Shown: positions 43,432 to 54,700 of the stretch, piece after piece
Layout of the letters: every line of letters begins with the position of its first letter
How positions within the stretch are numbered: position 1 is the first letter of the stretch
Assembly: GCF_001050135.1 (NCBI RefSeq)
Contig: NZ_CP012040.1
Location: 5,535,001 to 5,599,000 of the forward strand
DNA length: 64,000 bases
DNA from: Cyclobacterium amurskyense
Lineage (GTDB): Bacteria > Bacteroidota > Bacteroidia > Cytophagales > Cyclobacteriaceae
Reading direction: 5' to 3'
Translations under genes and position numbers: made by a program
Notes under the pieces: model-generated
Told to the model about the DNA's origin: nothing
Databases searched by the model: none
Seen by the model: only the letters and a program-made list of their open reading frames with translations

Positions 43432-44985
43432 CTATTCCTGATCGAAAGCCCACTTTACTTGGTCCCATATTTCAGGCCCATCATTGCTAAGTTTTGGACC
43501 TTGGGTACTTCTGCCATTTTTGATTAGGCTGATCATTTCATTTTTCAATGACAAAGCAAGCTCAGGATAATCAGATATTAAGTTTGATTGTTCTGATGGA
43601 TCTTTAGAAAGGTCAAAGAGCTGCATCTCTGGTAAACCAGCAAGTTCTTTGGCAGATCTTGGAGCAGTCCATCCACCAGATCCTGGCCAGGCAATTAGTT
43701 TCCATTTGTCTTTTCTGATGGCAAACCTACCATCTATCGAATGGTGAATTACAGAAGGTCTTACCTCCGCCTGCATGGCACCGTTAAGTACTTTCAAAAA
43801 ACTAAAACTATCCTCCCCGGCATTTTCCGGCATTTTCTGACCTAATATATCTGCAACGGTAGCCATAAAATCTGTAGTACAGATAATTTGCTCCGAGGTT
43901 TGTGCTCCCGATATTCTTTCTGGCCATTGGACTATAAATGGCACTCTATGTCCTCCTTCATAAATGTCTGCCTTATGTCCTCTGAAACCTTGACTAGGAT
44001 CATGACCAACTCTAGCCAGTTCTGCGAAATTAGCTTTAGGAGAACAGCCATTGTCTGAAGTAAAAATCAATAAGGTATTGTCTAAAACACCTTGCTTTTC
44101 CAGTTCAGCAACAATTTTTCCTACCACATCATCAACTTGCAGGACAAAGTCTCCATACATATTTGTATTGCTTTTACCCATAAACTCGGTCGTTGGTAAT
44201 ATGGGGGTATGCGGAGCTGGAAGTGGGAAATAAAGGAAAAAGGGTTTTTCTTTATTGGAATTTTCCCCAATAAAATCAACTGCCTTATCAGTCAGGTGAG
44301 ATAAAACTTTAACATGTTCAAAATCAGGTGCTGTAGGGCCTTCTCTCCAGAAACCTTTATCATCCACGTTTACTGTTATTTTATCAGGCAATGCCGTAAC
44401 CCTATCATTTTCAATGTATACGTAGGGTGGAATATCCAGAGAACTACTAAATCCATAAGCATAAGTAAAGCCTACCTGATTGGGGCCATTTTTAATGGGT
44501 TGGGAATAATCCACTTCTAAAATGGTATTCAGGTTATCTATGTTTTCATAATTTTGCTTAAAAACCCAATCCCATCCCAGGTGCCACTTTCCAATAAATC
44601 CGGTATAGTAGCCGGTCTTTTGCAAAAGCTTACCTACAGTAAATCGATCATTGCTAATCAATGGGGCTGAATAACCACCTAAAACGCCATTTTTAAGCGT
44701 AGATCTCCAATTGTACCTACCTGTCAAGATTCCATATCGAGTAGGCGTACAGACAGAAGAGCTGGTATGTGCATCTGTAAACTTCATCCCATTTTCTGCC
44801 ATTTTATCAAGATGAATGGTTTTAATTTTGCCATCAGGATTGTAGCAGGAAGCATCACCTATCCCCATATCATCGGCCAAAATATACACGATATTTGGAG
44901 TTTCGTTTTGCTGTGCAAAACCGAAATTAATTTGAAAAAGCAAAATGCATATTGAGAGAATTAGTGTTTCTATGTTGTGGTTCAT
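43432..44985 (-). CDS. S1 arylsulfatase-type sulfatase
   Basis: A 517-residue exported sulfatase with a signal ending near FGFAQQ (about 26). Formylglycine motif CTPTR (Cys79), metal-site ILADDMGIGD (Asp38, Asp39), and second metal segment LLIFTSDNGCSPKANF. The text YNWRSTLKNGVLGGYS after the active site is typical of arylsulfatase-A-like bacterial proteins. It is a single gene, separate from the operon, divergent from the peptide synthetase across a 721-base gap. Substrate undetermined. Confidence 0.92.
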   Translation of the reverse strand: MNHNIETLILSICILLFQINFGFAQQNETPNIVYILADDMGIGDASCYNPDGKIKTIHLDKMAENGMKFTDAHTSSSVCTPTRYGILTGRYNWRSTLKNGVLGGYSAPLISNDRFTVGKLLQKTGYYTGFIGKWHLGWDWVFKQNYENIDNLNTILEVDYSQPIKNGPNQVGFTYAYGFSSSLDIPPYVYIENDRVTALPDKITVNVDDKGFWREGPTAPDFEHVKVLSHLTDKAVDFIGENSNKEKPFFLYFPLPAPHTPILPTTEFMGKSNTNMYGDFVLQVDDVVGKIVAELEKQGVLDNTLLIFTSDNGCSPKANFAELARVGHDPSQGFRGHKADIYEGGHRVPFIVQWPERISGAQTSEQIICTTDFMATVADILGQKMPENAGEDSFSFLKVLNGAMQAEVRPSVIHHSIDGRFAIRKDKWKLIAWPGSGGWTAPRSAKELAGLPEMQLFDLSKDPSEQSNLISDYPELALSLKNEMISLIKNGRSTQGPKLSNDGPEIWDQVKWAFDQE

Positions 44986-45171
44986 TGTTAATTATTTTAG
45001 CGAAATAAACTGTCAATTATTACTTGAATAATAGGTATTATAATCCGTATTGGGGTAAAATTTCATTTTAGTAATGAAAATCTATAAAGATAAGCATTAA
45101 ACTAAAATTCAAATAATTTCGACAAAGGAATCATGTGATTCTACCAAATAAGCAAATCGAGCCCAATACCA

Positions 45172-45200
45172 CTCAAGCAATTTATCTAAAATTGCTTGAG
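45172..45200 (+). terminator. Perfect 12-bp hairpin with downstream U-rich tract
   Basis: CTCAAGCAATTT pairs perfectly with AAATTGCTTGAG around ATCTA and is followed on the plus strand by ATTTTAATATTT. It has terminator form, yet no plus-strand gene ends here; it is about 500 bases ahead of the NRPS start. It may end a short RNA or attenuate the NRPS leader. Confidence 0.5.
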
Positions 45201-45293
45201 ATTTTAATATTTACCTAAGTAATAAATAAACTTTTTGAGGAGTAAGAATAAATACTTGCCCTAAAAAATAGCAGTAAATTTCCATGGAAAGTA

Positions 45294-45316
45294 AATCCAG
45301 AATACATTAATTCATA
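45294..45316. repeat. Direct repeat 1 upstream of the NRPS
   Basis: AATCCAGAATACATTAATTCATA nearly matches 45592-45615; the identical core CCAGAATACATTAATT is 16 bases. Possible operator pair, 299 bases apart. Confidence 0.5.
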
Positions 45317-45591
45317 GAAAACCATAAGTAAAATTGAGCCATTGAATCCATATGAGACCGATACCTTTTACTATAATTCTTTCTAGCTTAATTAATATTT
45401 TATAATTTAATCCAAACATATATAATAACACGGATATTATAACAAATTAAAATAAGTATGGCGAAAACATATTGGTAGCAAATAAGTTAAAGCAAAAAAC
45501 TGAAAAAATACATTTTTAATTTCAATGATAAATTGGAATATTTTAATTATTGTTGTCTTTAGATTAATTTGTCACTTTTGGGAGCTATCTC

Positions 45592-45615
45592 AATTCCAGA
45601 ATACATTAATTTATA
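45592..45615. repeat. Direct repeat 2 upstream of the NRPS
   Basis: Second copy of the CCAGAATACATTAATT core, ending 92 bases before the NRPS start. It would lie in or near the promoter or leader region. Confidence 0.5.
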
Positions 45616-45706
45616 AAATTAACAGATCGTATGAAAATTTGAATTATTATCCTCAAACCCTACAGGCAGTATAAAAGTATTCATTTATGATCAATCCACT
45701 CGTAAT

Positions 45707-48700
45707 ATGGGAAACGTAGTCAACAGTAATTCCAAATTAACCAAAAACATAATCCAGCAAAATTCCAAAATAAAATCAAATCATACTTCCTACCTGGTTT
45801 CCTCAGTTGATTATCCTAGGGACAAAACTATAATTTCGCAACTGAACGAGGTAACTCGAAAATATCCTGAAAGAATAGGCTTTGTTTTCGAAAGTGAATC
45901 GTTGACATTTCAGGAACTAAATAAGCAGGCGAATGAATTGGCTTCCTTTCTAATTAATAAAGGAATTTCTACGGGAAGCCTAGTGCCATTTTGCATGGAG
46001 AAATCCTTGGAAATGTTGGTAACGATATTTGGTATTTTAAAATCCGGAGCAGCTTATGTGCCTATAGATCCTAATTTTCCCATAGATCGAATTCAATATA
46101 TTCTTGAAGACATCAAAGCATCAGTATTGTTGGTCAATAGTGATTTAGACGAAAGTTTAACTGTATCTGAAGAAATCGAGCTGATGAACTTCTCCTCCAT
46201 CCCGAAGGATCAGGTTTCAGAGCCAACAATAACATTTCAACCTAGTCCTGAAAACCTTGCTTATGTAATTTATACTTCTGGCTCTACGGGCAATCCTAAA
46301 GGAGTAATGGTGCCTCATAAAGGCTTAATGGACCATTGTTTTGGATTGATAGAAAGTGCCAAGCTTAAAGATTGTGAATCCTACGCTATCACAGCTCCTA
46401 TCGTATTTGATGCTGGACATTCCCTTATCCACACTTCTATAATTCAAGCTGCTACTTTCCATTTTATATCAGATACAGTACTATTAGATAGCGAGAGATT
46501 TACAGCTTACCTGACAAACCAAAAAATTGATTGCCTAAAAATTGTACCTTCTTTATGGTTGAGTCATACTGAAGGAGGTTTTATCCCTGTTCCGGAGAAA
46601 AAGTTAATTTTTGGTGGAGAAAATTTCCCACTTTCCATACTAGCATTTCTAAATAAAATTGATTTTAAAGGGGATGTTTTCAATCATTATGGCCCTACTG
46701 AAGCTTCCATAGGCAAATGTATACACCAATTAGACTTAAGTCGTAAATACAATCAAGTACCAATTGGCAAACCATTTTCCAATTCATTCATCCTTATTCT
46801 GAACAGCAAACTCGAAATGGTAACTGAAGATGAGGTAGGAGAAATATATATAGGTGGAGAAGGCATTGCCAGGGGGTACCTCAATTTACCAATGGCAACC
46901 GCCAAAAGCTTCATCCCTGATTTTATCTCAGGGCTAAATGGTGGTGTTTTATACCGCACAGGAGATTTGGGCAAAACATCTGAAGATGGAAACATCCTAT
47001 ATCATGGTAGAATTGATGATCAGATAAAAATTAATGGATACCGCATCGAACCTGGTGAAATTGAAACTTGCATCTATCAGTTTGAAAGCATCAAGCAAGT
47101 CACGGTTGTAGCCAAAAGCAACAAGTCGGACAAAAGCTATTTGGTTGCTTACTATGTACTTGAAAGGAGCACTTTAGAGGATAATATAAAAGAAAAACTT
47201 AAATCAAAGCTTCCTGCCTACATGATCCCGAAATACTGGGTGAATATGGAGACAATGCCTTTAACCAGCAATGGTAAAATTGATAAGCAATCTTTACCTG
47301 ATCCCGAGTGGAAAGCAACTATCAGCTCCACAACTAGTTTTCCTAAGACAGAAACGGAAAAGTGTCTATTAGCAATATGGCGAAAGGTTTTGGGTTGGAA
47401 ACAGATTGGTACAGATGATAATTTTTTTGAATTAGGCGGAGATTCATTGCTTGCTATCCGATCTATTTCTGCTATTAAGCAGGAATTAGGCAAACGACTT
47501 TTGGTTAAAGATTTCTTTGACTCACCAACCATTTCTAGTCTAAGCCAAAAAATAGATAAAACGGATATCGACTTACAAGTTTTGGCAGCTACAGAAAATG
47601 CTGGTAGCCCCCCACTTTCCTTCAATCAGGAAGCTATGTGGATCATTCATAATTCAAGAGGAAGCCTGCAATACCATTTACCTATGGTATTCTCTATCAA
47701 TGGTGAGTTGGATGTGAAGTCTCTTAAGGCAGCATTTAAAGAAATCGTCAAACGTCATTTACCTTTACAGACAATTTTTACAGCGACGGATGAGGGCTTG
47801 GTGCAAGAACAGCTTGGGTCAGACTCTTGGCTTTTACAGGAATTTATTACACCTCAAACTGAAAATGAGGTTTTTCGGGACTGGCCTTTCAAATCTATGA
47901 TTGCGCAGCCTTTCGATCTTTCCTCAGATTATATGATTAGGGCTGCTATATTCCAAATAGAGCCACAAAAACACATTTTGGGTATTGTTGTTCATCATAT
48001 TGCATGGGACGGATGGTCCACTGCCCTGTTTAAAAATAACCTTTCCAATCTGTACAATCTTATTAAGAATGGAAAGCCTGTTCCAAAACAAGCAAATGCT
48101 TTAGCCTATACAGATTTTTCATTGCACCAGAGAAGCCTTCTAAAAGGTGATTTTTTAAATAATTCACTTCAATATTGGAATAAAAAACTAACCGGAGTCC
48201 TACCGAGTCAACTTAGAACCGATTCTTCAAGAACTTCAGAAGTAACTTCATCTGGTTCCTCTCAGGAATTTATTATCGATAAGGAGACCCATTCAAAATT
48301 AAAAAGTCTAGCGAAAAAACACAATGCAACGCTTTTTATGGTATTACTAGCCGGATTTAAAGCCTTGCTAAAAAGACATAGTAATCAAGAAGACATCTGT
48401 GTTGGTATTCCAATGGCTGGAAGAGAGCATAATGGGATGGAAGATTTAATTGGTTTTTTCGTCAACACCTTACCTATCAGAACATTGGTGGACGGAAATT
48501 CGGATTTCAATGATTTACTTAAAAATGTCAAAAACAACACATTAGAAGCTCTAGAGCATGGCCATGTACCATTTGGTGAAATTGTAAAATTATCAGACGA
48601 TTTCAGATTTTCTGATCGAAATCCTGTTTTTCAGGTGCTATTTGTCATGCAAAGCAATAGCGCAACTGAATTAAACTTTGATGATTTAGAAATCACACCA

Positions 48701-51700
48701 TTAAAAGTCACAAAGCAGACCTCTGAATTTGAGCTAATACTAGAAGTTAAAGAGTCTGAAGAATTGCTAACAGGCCAATTTGAGTTCCAAACGGCAATAT
48801 TTAATCCATCCACTATTGCCCTAATTTCTGATCACTATATAGAACTGCTCAAGTCAATAACCATTGATTCTCAGGACTCCATAGATGGAATAAACTTACT
48901 TAATGAGAAGGAAAAGGATTTTGTTTTAAATAAACACAACGATTTTGTCCTTCCAAAGGAATTATCTCATAGTACTTTTTTAAGTCTTTTCGAAGATCAG
49001 GTGAAGCTAGTTCCAAATAAAACTGCCATAGATTTTAATGGCGATAGTAATAGTTTTACCGACTTAGATTTAAAGAGCAACCTGCTTGCCAACCATTTAA
49101 TTAATATAGGAGTAAAACGAGGCACCTATATTCCTATTTGTTTAGACAACTCTCCTCAAATGATCATTGGGATATTGGGAATTCTAAAGGCTGGTGCAGC
49201 CTATGTTCCTTTAAACCCGGATTTCCCAAAAGAAAGAATTCAATTTATTCTTGAAGACACCAAAGCTTCCTGGGTGATTACAGATGAGGAAACCGAAAAC
49301 ATTTTTCGGGAGAACTTTACTTCCATCTCTATTATATCACTTGATTCAAAGCTAAGCAGCATAAATAAGGGAAACCCTGAAAAACCTGCTTTACCTCTTT
49401 CTACCGAAGACCCAGCCTACCTAATTTATACATCTGGAACAACAGGCAAACCTAAAGGAGTGATCATTAGTCACAGGGGTTTATTTTTGTTTTTATTTTC
49501 ACGAGAAAGGTATTATCCGGAAAGTTATCCTACTTTGCTTTTAATGTCATTTACTTTTGACGGATCCATTCCAGCAATTTTTGGAACATTGGCTAGAGGT
49601 AATGCCTTAATATTAGGAAAGGCCAACCAACTCAAAGATACTAAGGAGCTGAAGAAATTAATAAGACTTACTGGAACAATCCATTGTGTACCTTCCTTTT
49701 ATCATTTTTTACTAACCGAAAATTTGATTCCTACTGGGCAAATTAAAAGGGTGATTTTAGGTGGGGAAAAAATAGATTCCTCACTATTGGCCTTGCATTT
49801 CGAAAAGAATAAAGAGGCAAAATTATACAATGAATATGGCCCCACAGAAGCGACAGTATGGGTTACTGTTGCAGAATTGAAAACACCTAAGACACGAATT
49901 ACAATTGGAAAACCCATAGCTCACATTAATATCTATATTTTAGATCATTTAGGTAAAGTATGTCCTGTAGGAATTCCTGGAGAGCTATTTATTTCAAGTG
50001 AAAGTTTGGCCAAAGGATACTTAAACCGCCCTGAATTGACCGCTTTAAATTTTGTTCCTGACCCCTTTTCAAATGTGAAAGACAGGAAAATGTACAAAAC
50101 AGGAGACCAAGCAATTCTCCTTCAAGACGGGAATATTGAATTATTGGGCAGATTGGATAATCAGGTAAAGTTAAGGGGCTATAGAATCGAGTTAGAGGAA
50201 ATAGAAAAGGTATTAAACACTTTAGATTTAGTCGACATATCCGTTGTTACCCTAAATGGTAAAACTCCCGAAAACCAGGTACTTGTTGGACATATAATCA
50301 CAGTCAATAACTTAAAGTACTTATCAGAAGAACAAAAAACAGAAAGACTAATTGCTCACCTTTCTGATAATTTGCCTTCCTACATGATCCCTTCTCAATG
50401 GCATTTTATAAATTCAGTTCCCCTAACTACTAACGGTAAAATAAATAGAAAAAAACTTTCGCAAATTGATCTAAGCGCAAAATTCAACAAGGTTCTCACA
50501 CAATCTAAAAACCCTACTGAAATACGGCTGCAAGAGATTTGGGAAGAATTATTGAATATTAAGCAGGTTGGGATTAATGATAACTTCTTTAAAATAGGTG
50601 GTCATTCCCTAATGGCTATAAGGTTAATAAATGCCATTAAAACTCATTTTAACTTTGAAATAAAGTTTACTGAAATATTTAAACAACCTACCATCCATCA
50701 GCAGGCCTTACTCATAGGTGGAATTTCTTCAACATTGCCAAGGCAGCAAAACATCGAAATCCCCATTGAACCTAAGGAATTTCCCCTTTCCTTTAATCAG
50801 GAAAGTTTGTGGTTGACTGACAAATTAGAAGGCTCTTTACATTATCATATTCCTTTGGTTTTGAAACTTACTGGAAAGCTTGACAGCCTTTCGATGGAGT
50901 CCACTTTACGTAAAATTCTCGACAGACATGAAATATTGCGGTCTGTTTACCAATATGATGGAGACCACATTTATCAGGTAGTGCGTAAAATTGAAAATTG
51001 GCAATTGGAAGTTAAGGACATTTCTACAGAAGTCTGGGATGAACAAACGCTTAGTAATTTTATACAATTGCAGATCAATCAACCATTTGATTTGAGACAA
51101 GACCTAATGTTCCGAGCCTTATTGATTCGTCAAAGTAATGAGGTAAGTATCCTTGCTTTGGCTTTCCACCACATTGCTTTTGATGGATGGTCAGTCGGAA
51201 TATTAATGAATGAAATCGAATATTTTTATAGCCGGATTAAAAATAACAGCCCATTAGACAAGCAACCTTTACCCATCCAATATAGAAATTATGCCATTTG
51301 GCAAAGAAACCAATTTCAAAGCTATGGATTTGAGGAAAATATAGCTTATTGGAAAAATAAACTTGCTGCATTACAGCCAATTTCATTAGCGCAACATAAA
51401 AATGTCATTGATGATCCTAATAGTGATTGCGATACGATATTCTTCCTTATCCCAGCCCACCACTCAAAACATTTAAAGGAACTAGCTAGTAAGTCAGAGA
51501 CAACATTGTATATGGTTTTAATGGCCACTTTTAAAACCCTTCTGTACCAATTGACTCATCAAACGGACATTTGCGTAGGGACTGTGGTGGCAGATCGGAA
51601 TTATCAGCATACAGACAAGTTACTAGGGTATTTTGTCAATACCTTACCGATTCGATCACATCTCAATCCAAGTGGTAATTTTAGTGACTTCTTAAATGAA

Positions 51701-54700
51701 GTAAAAGACAACTGCCTTGAAGCCTTTGAATTTCAGGAGATACCTTTCGAGAAAATAGTAGTTGCAGCCCAACCTGAAAGAATACTAGGAAGCAATCCCC
51801 TTTTTCAAGTAATGTTTTTACTTCAAAATTCTTTTGATAAAAATGGATGGAAAATTGACGATTTAATAATAGAACAACTTAAAACCAAACCACAAAGAGC
51901 AAAATTTGACCTTATGCTTACCAGCACTGAGGTTGAAAATGGTATCGAAGGTGTGATGGAATACAAAACATCTCTTTTTAATTCAGAGGAGGTAAATCAA
52001 ATTATTGAAAAATACCTAGACTTACTGGAGACCATTTTTGCTCAACCTTCCCTGCCAATTGATGCTTATACTGAAGACAAGAAAGCCAAAATCAATAGTA
52101 TCCAGGAGGAATTAAAACCTGATACCTACAATGAATTCAGACCTGTTCAGGAATTAATAGAATCTGCTGTTCATCAATACCCTGCAAAAACAGCAATAAT
52201 TTCTAAAAATGAATCCTGCAGCTATAAAGTGCTAAATGAAACATCCAATCAATTGGCAGATCTTCTAATCCAAAAAGGCATAGGCCGGAATGATATAGTG
52301 GGCATAGTAATGGATCGTTCAATAGAGATGATCACATCTATTATGGCAGTATTAAAAGCAGGGGCAGCCTATCTCCCTGTAGATACTGATTTTCCTGATG
52401 AGCGGATCAGTTATATGCTCAAGGATGCAGCAAAGGTTCATATAACACATAACAAATACAAAGGGAAATTCAAGTCACAGTCAATAGAGATTCTGTGGGA
52501 GGAATTCAAAGCAAAGCAGGATAATTTCTCAAAAGAAAACCCATCTCCGAACAATGAAGCCAATGATGTGGCTTATATTATTTATACCTCCGGATCTACA
52601 GGAAAGCCAAAAGGAGTCATGCTAACCCATGGCAACTTGTATAACTTCCTTAAAACCGTTAGCCATAAACCCGGAATCACGGCCAAAAATAAATTTCTGG
52701 CCGTAAGCTCTGCATCTTTTGATATTGCCTTACTGGAGTTAATATTGCCTTTCGTACACGGGGCTCAAATCGTAATTCTCGATCAATTCGAGAGAAAAGA
52801 TCCCCGACTTATTTCAGATTATTTAAGGCAAAAAAAGGCTGACATTATGTTTGCTACACCTACCCATTGGAAAATGCTTTTAGAAAGCGGATGGAATTCG
52901 CGAGTAGACAACCTGCAAATAATCAGCGGAGGTGAAGCGTTGAGCAAAGAATTGGCAAAGCAGCTATTGCCATTATGCCATAGCCTTTGGAACATTTATG
53001 GCCCTACAGAAACTACTGTTTTCTCTACCATAAAAAAGATCGAGGCAGATCAATCACTTATTACAATAGGCCGAGAGGTACTGAATACTAAAATATATCT
53101 TCTTGATGAAAACCAAAAACCTGTACAAAAAGGAAAGGAAGGAGAAATCTACATTTCCGGTAAGGGTGTAGCAAAGGGATACCTTAACCAACCGGAGTTA
53201 ACCAATCAAAAATTCTCCACAGATCCATTTCAATCGCAATTAGGTATCTGTATGTATAAAACCGGTGACAGAGCAAAATTCCTACCCGACGGAGAAATGC
53301 AAATCCTTGGGAGAATTGACAATCAAATCAAATTGAGGGGTCATAGGATTGAACTTGAGGAAATTGAACAGGCCATAAATGAACTAGCCTCAGTCAAAGA
53401 AAGTGTAGTTTTATTTAGAAATACTTCTCGTAATGACAAAGGCTTGGTTGCCTATCTCCTCCTCAAGGAAAATTTGGAAGAAAGTGAAGTAACAGATAAA
53501 ACCAAGGTAGTTTCAGCCAAGCAAGTCAAGGGCTGGAAAAAAGAATTGTCCCTTACACTTCCTGGCTATATGTTGCCTTATGATTATGTTATTGTAGACC
53601 ATTTTCCCCATACTGCAAGTGGAAAGATTGACCGGCTTCGACTACCGGATCCCATAGCTATCGATCAGGAGGTTATTCTGTTACCTGAAACTCTAGAAGA
53701 AAAGAAAATCGCTGCAATTTGGTCAGTTGCCCTGGGTTTAGATAAAATAGATATCACCGATAATTTCTTTGAGATTGGCGGACATTCTTTGATTGCTGTG
53801 AAAGTAATGACCTTGATAGAAAAAGAGCTAGGAACCCGATTGCCACTTTCAATTCTCTTTAAATACCCCACAATTCAGAAATTAGGTAGTTTCTTGGAGA
53901 GCAAAGTAGAATTAAACAAAGAATGGAAATCTATTGTACCTATACAGCCTTCCGGATCGAGGCCACCAATCTACCTTGTGCATGGAGCAGGATTAAACGT
54001 AATGCCATTTCATTCACTGGCCAAATACCTGGTCAAGAATCAACCACTATATGGCATCCAATCCAAAGGTATGAATGAAGAAAACACAAAGTATGAATCC
54101 ATTGAAGAAATTGCCCGTAACTATATTGAAGAACTAAAGGAGAATAGCCCTAGTGGCGAAATCATTTTGGGAGGTTATTCCCTGGGAGGAATCATTGCAT
54201 TCGAAATGGCCAAACAGTTAAAGAACTCCAGCATAACTGTTAAAAAACTCATTCTTTTTGACAGTTATGCTACTTTTATCAAAGATCCCCACAGTCCAAA
54301 AAACAAGCTTCTTGCTAAAATTCACCTTCAGCTATATAAAAAGTCCCATGATTTAAAATTACTGGTAACTCATCCATCTGTTTTAAAGGACATTAAATAC
54401 AAGTCAATTAGTAAAAAACTGAATGGATTATTTATTAAATTAAAGTTAAAAACTAAAAAATCAGAAAGTCCTATTCTCCAAAGAATTAACAAAATTAAAG
54501 CCTTGCATTTGGCTGCTTGTAAGAATTATACACCGGGATTTTACGAAGGGGAAATCACCCTATTTAGAGCCAAAATTCGAACTAATTATTTCTTCGAACC
54601 AGAATTTCTTGGATGGAAGGCCTTTTCCAGATCTATAAATATAATCGAAGTAGAAGGTACTCATACAGGTTTGTTTATAGAACCAAATGATAAAAAAATT

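Larger units (their letters stand above)
44986..45706. other. Divergent AT-rich region between sulfatase and NRPS
   Basis: No gene is visible. It should carry both divergent promoters. Three items stand out: a perfect 12-bp stem hairpin at 45172-45200 and two copies of a CCAGAATACATTAATT sequence at 45294-45316 and 45592-45615, listed separately. The 90 bases before the NRPS start lack an obvious ribosome-binding site. Confidence 0.55.
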
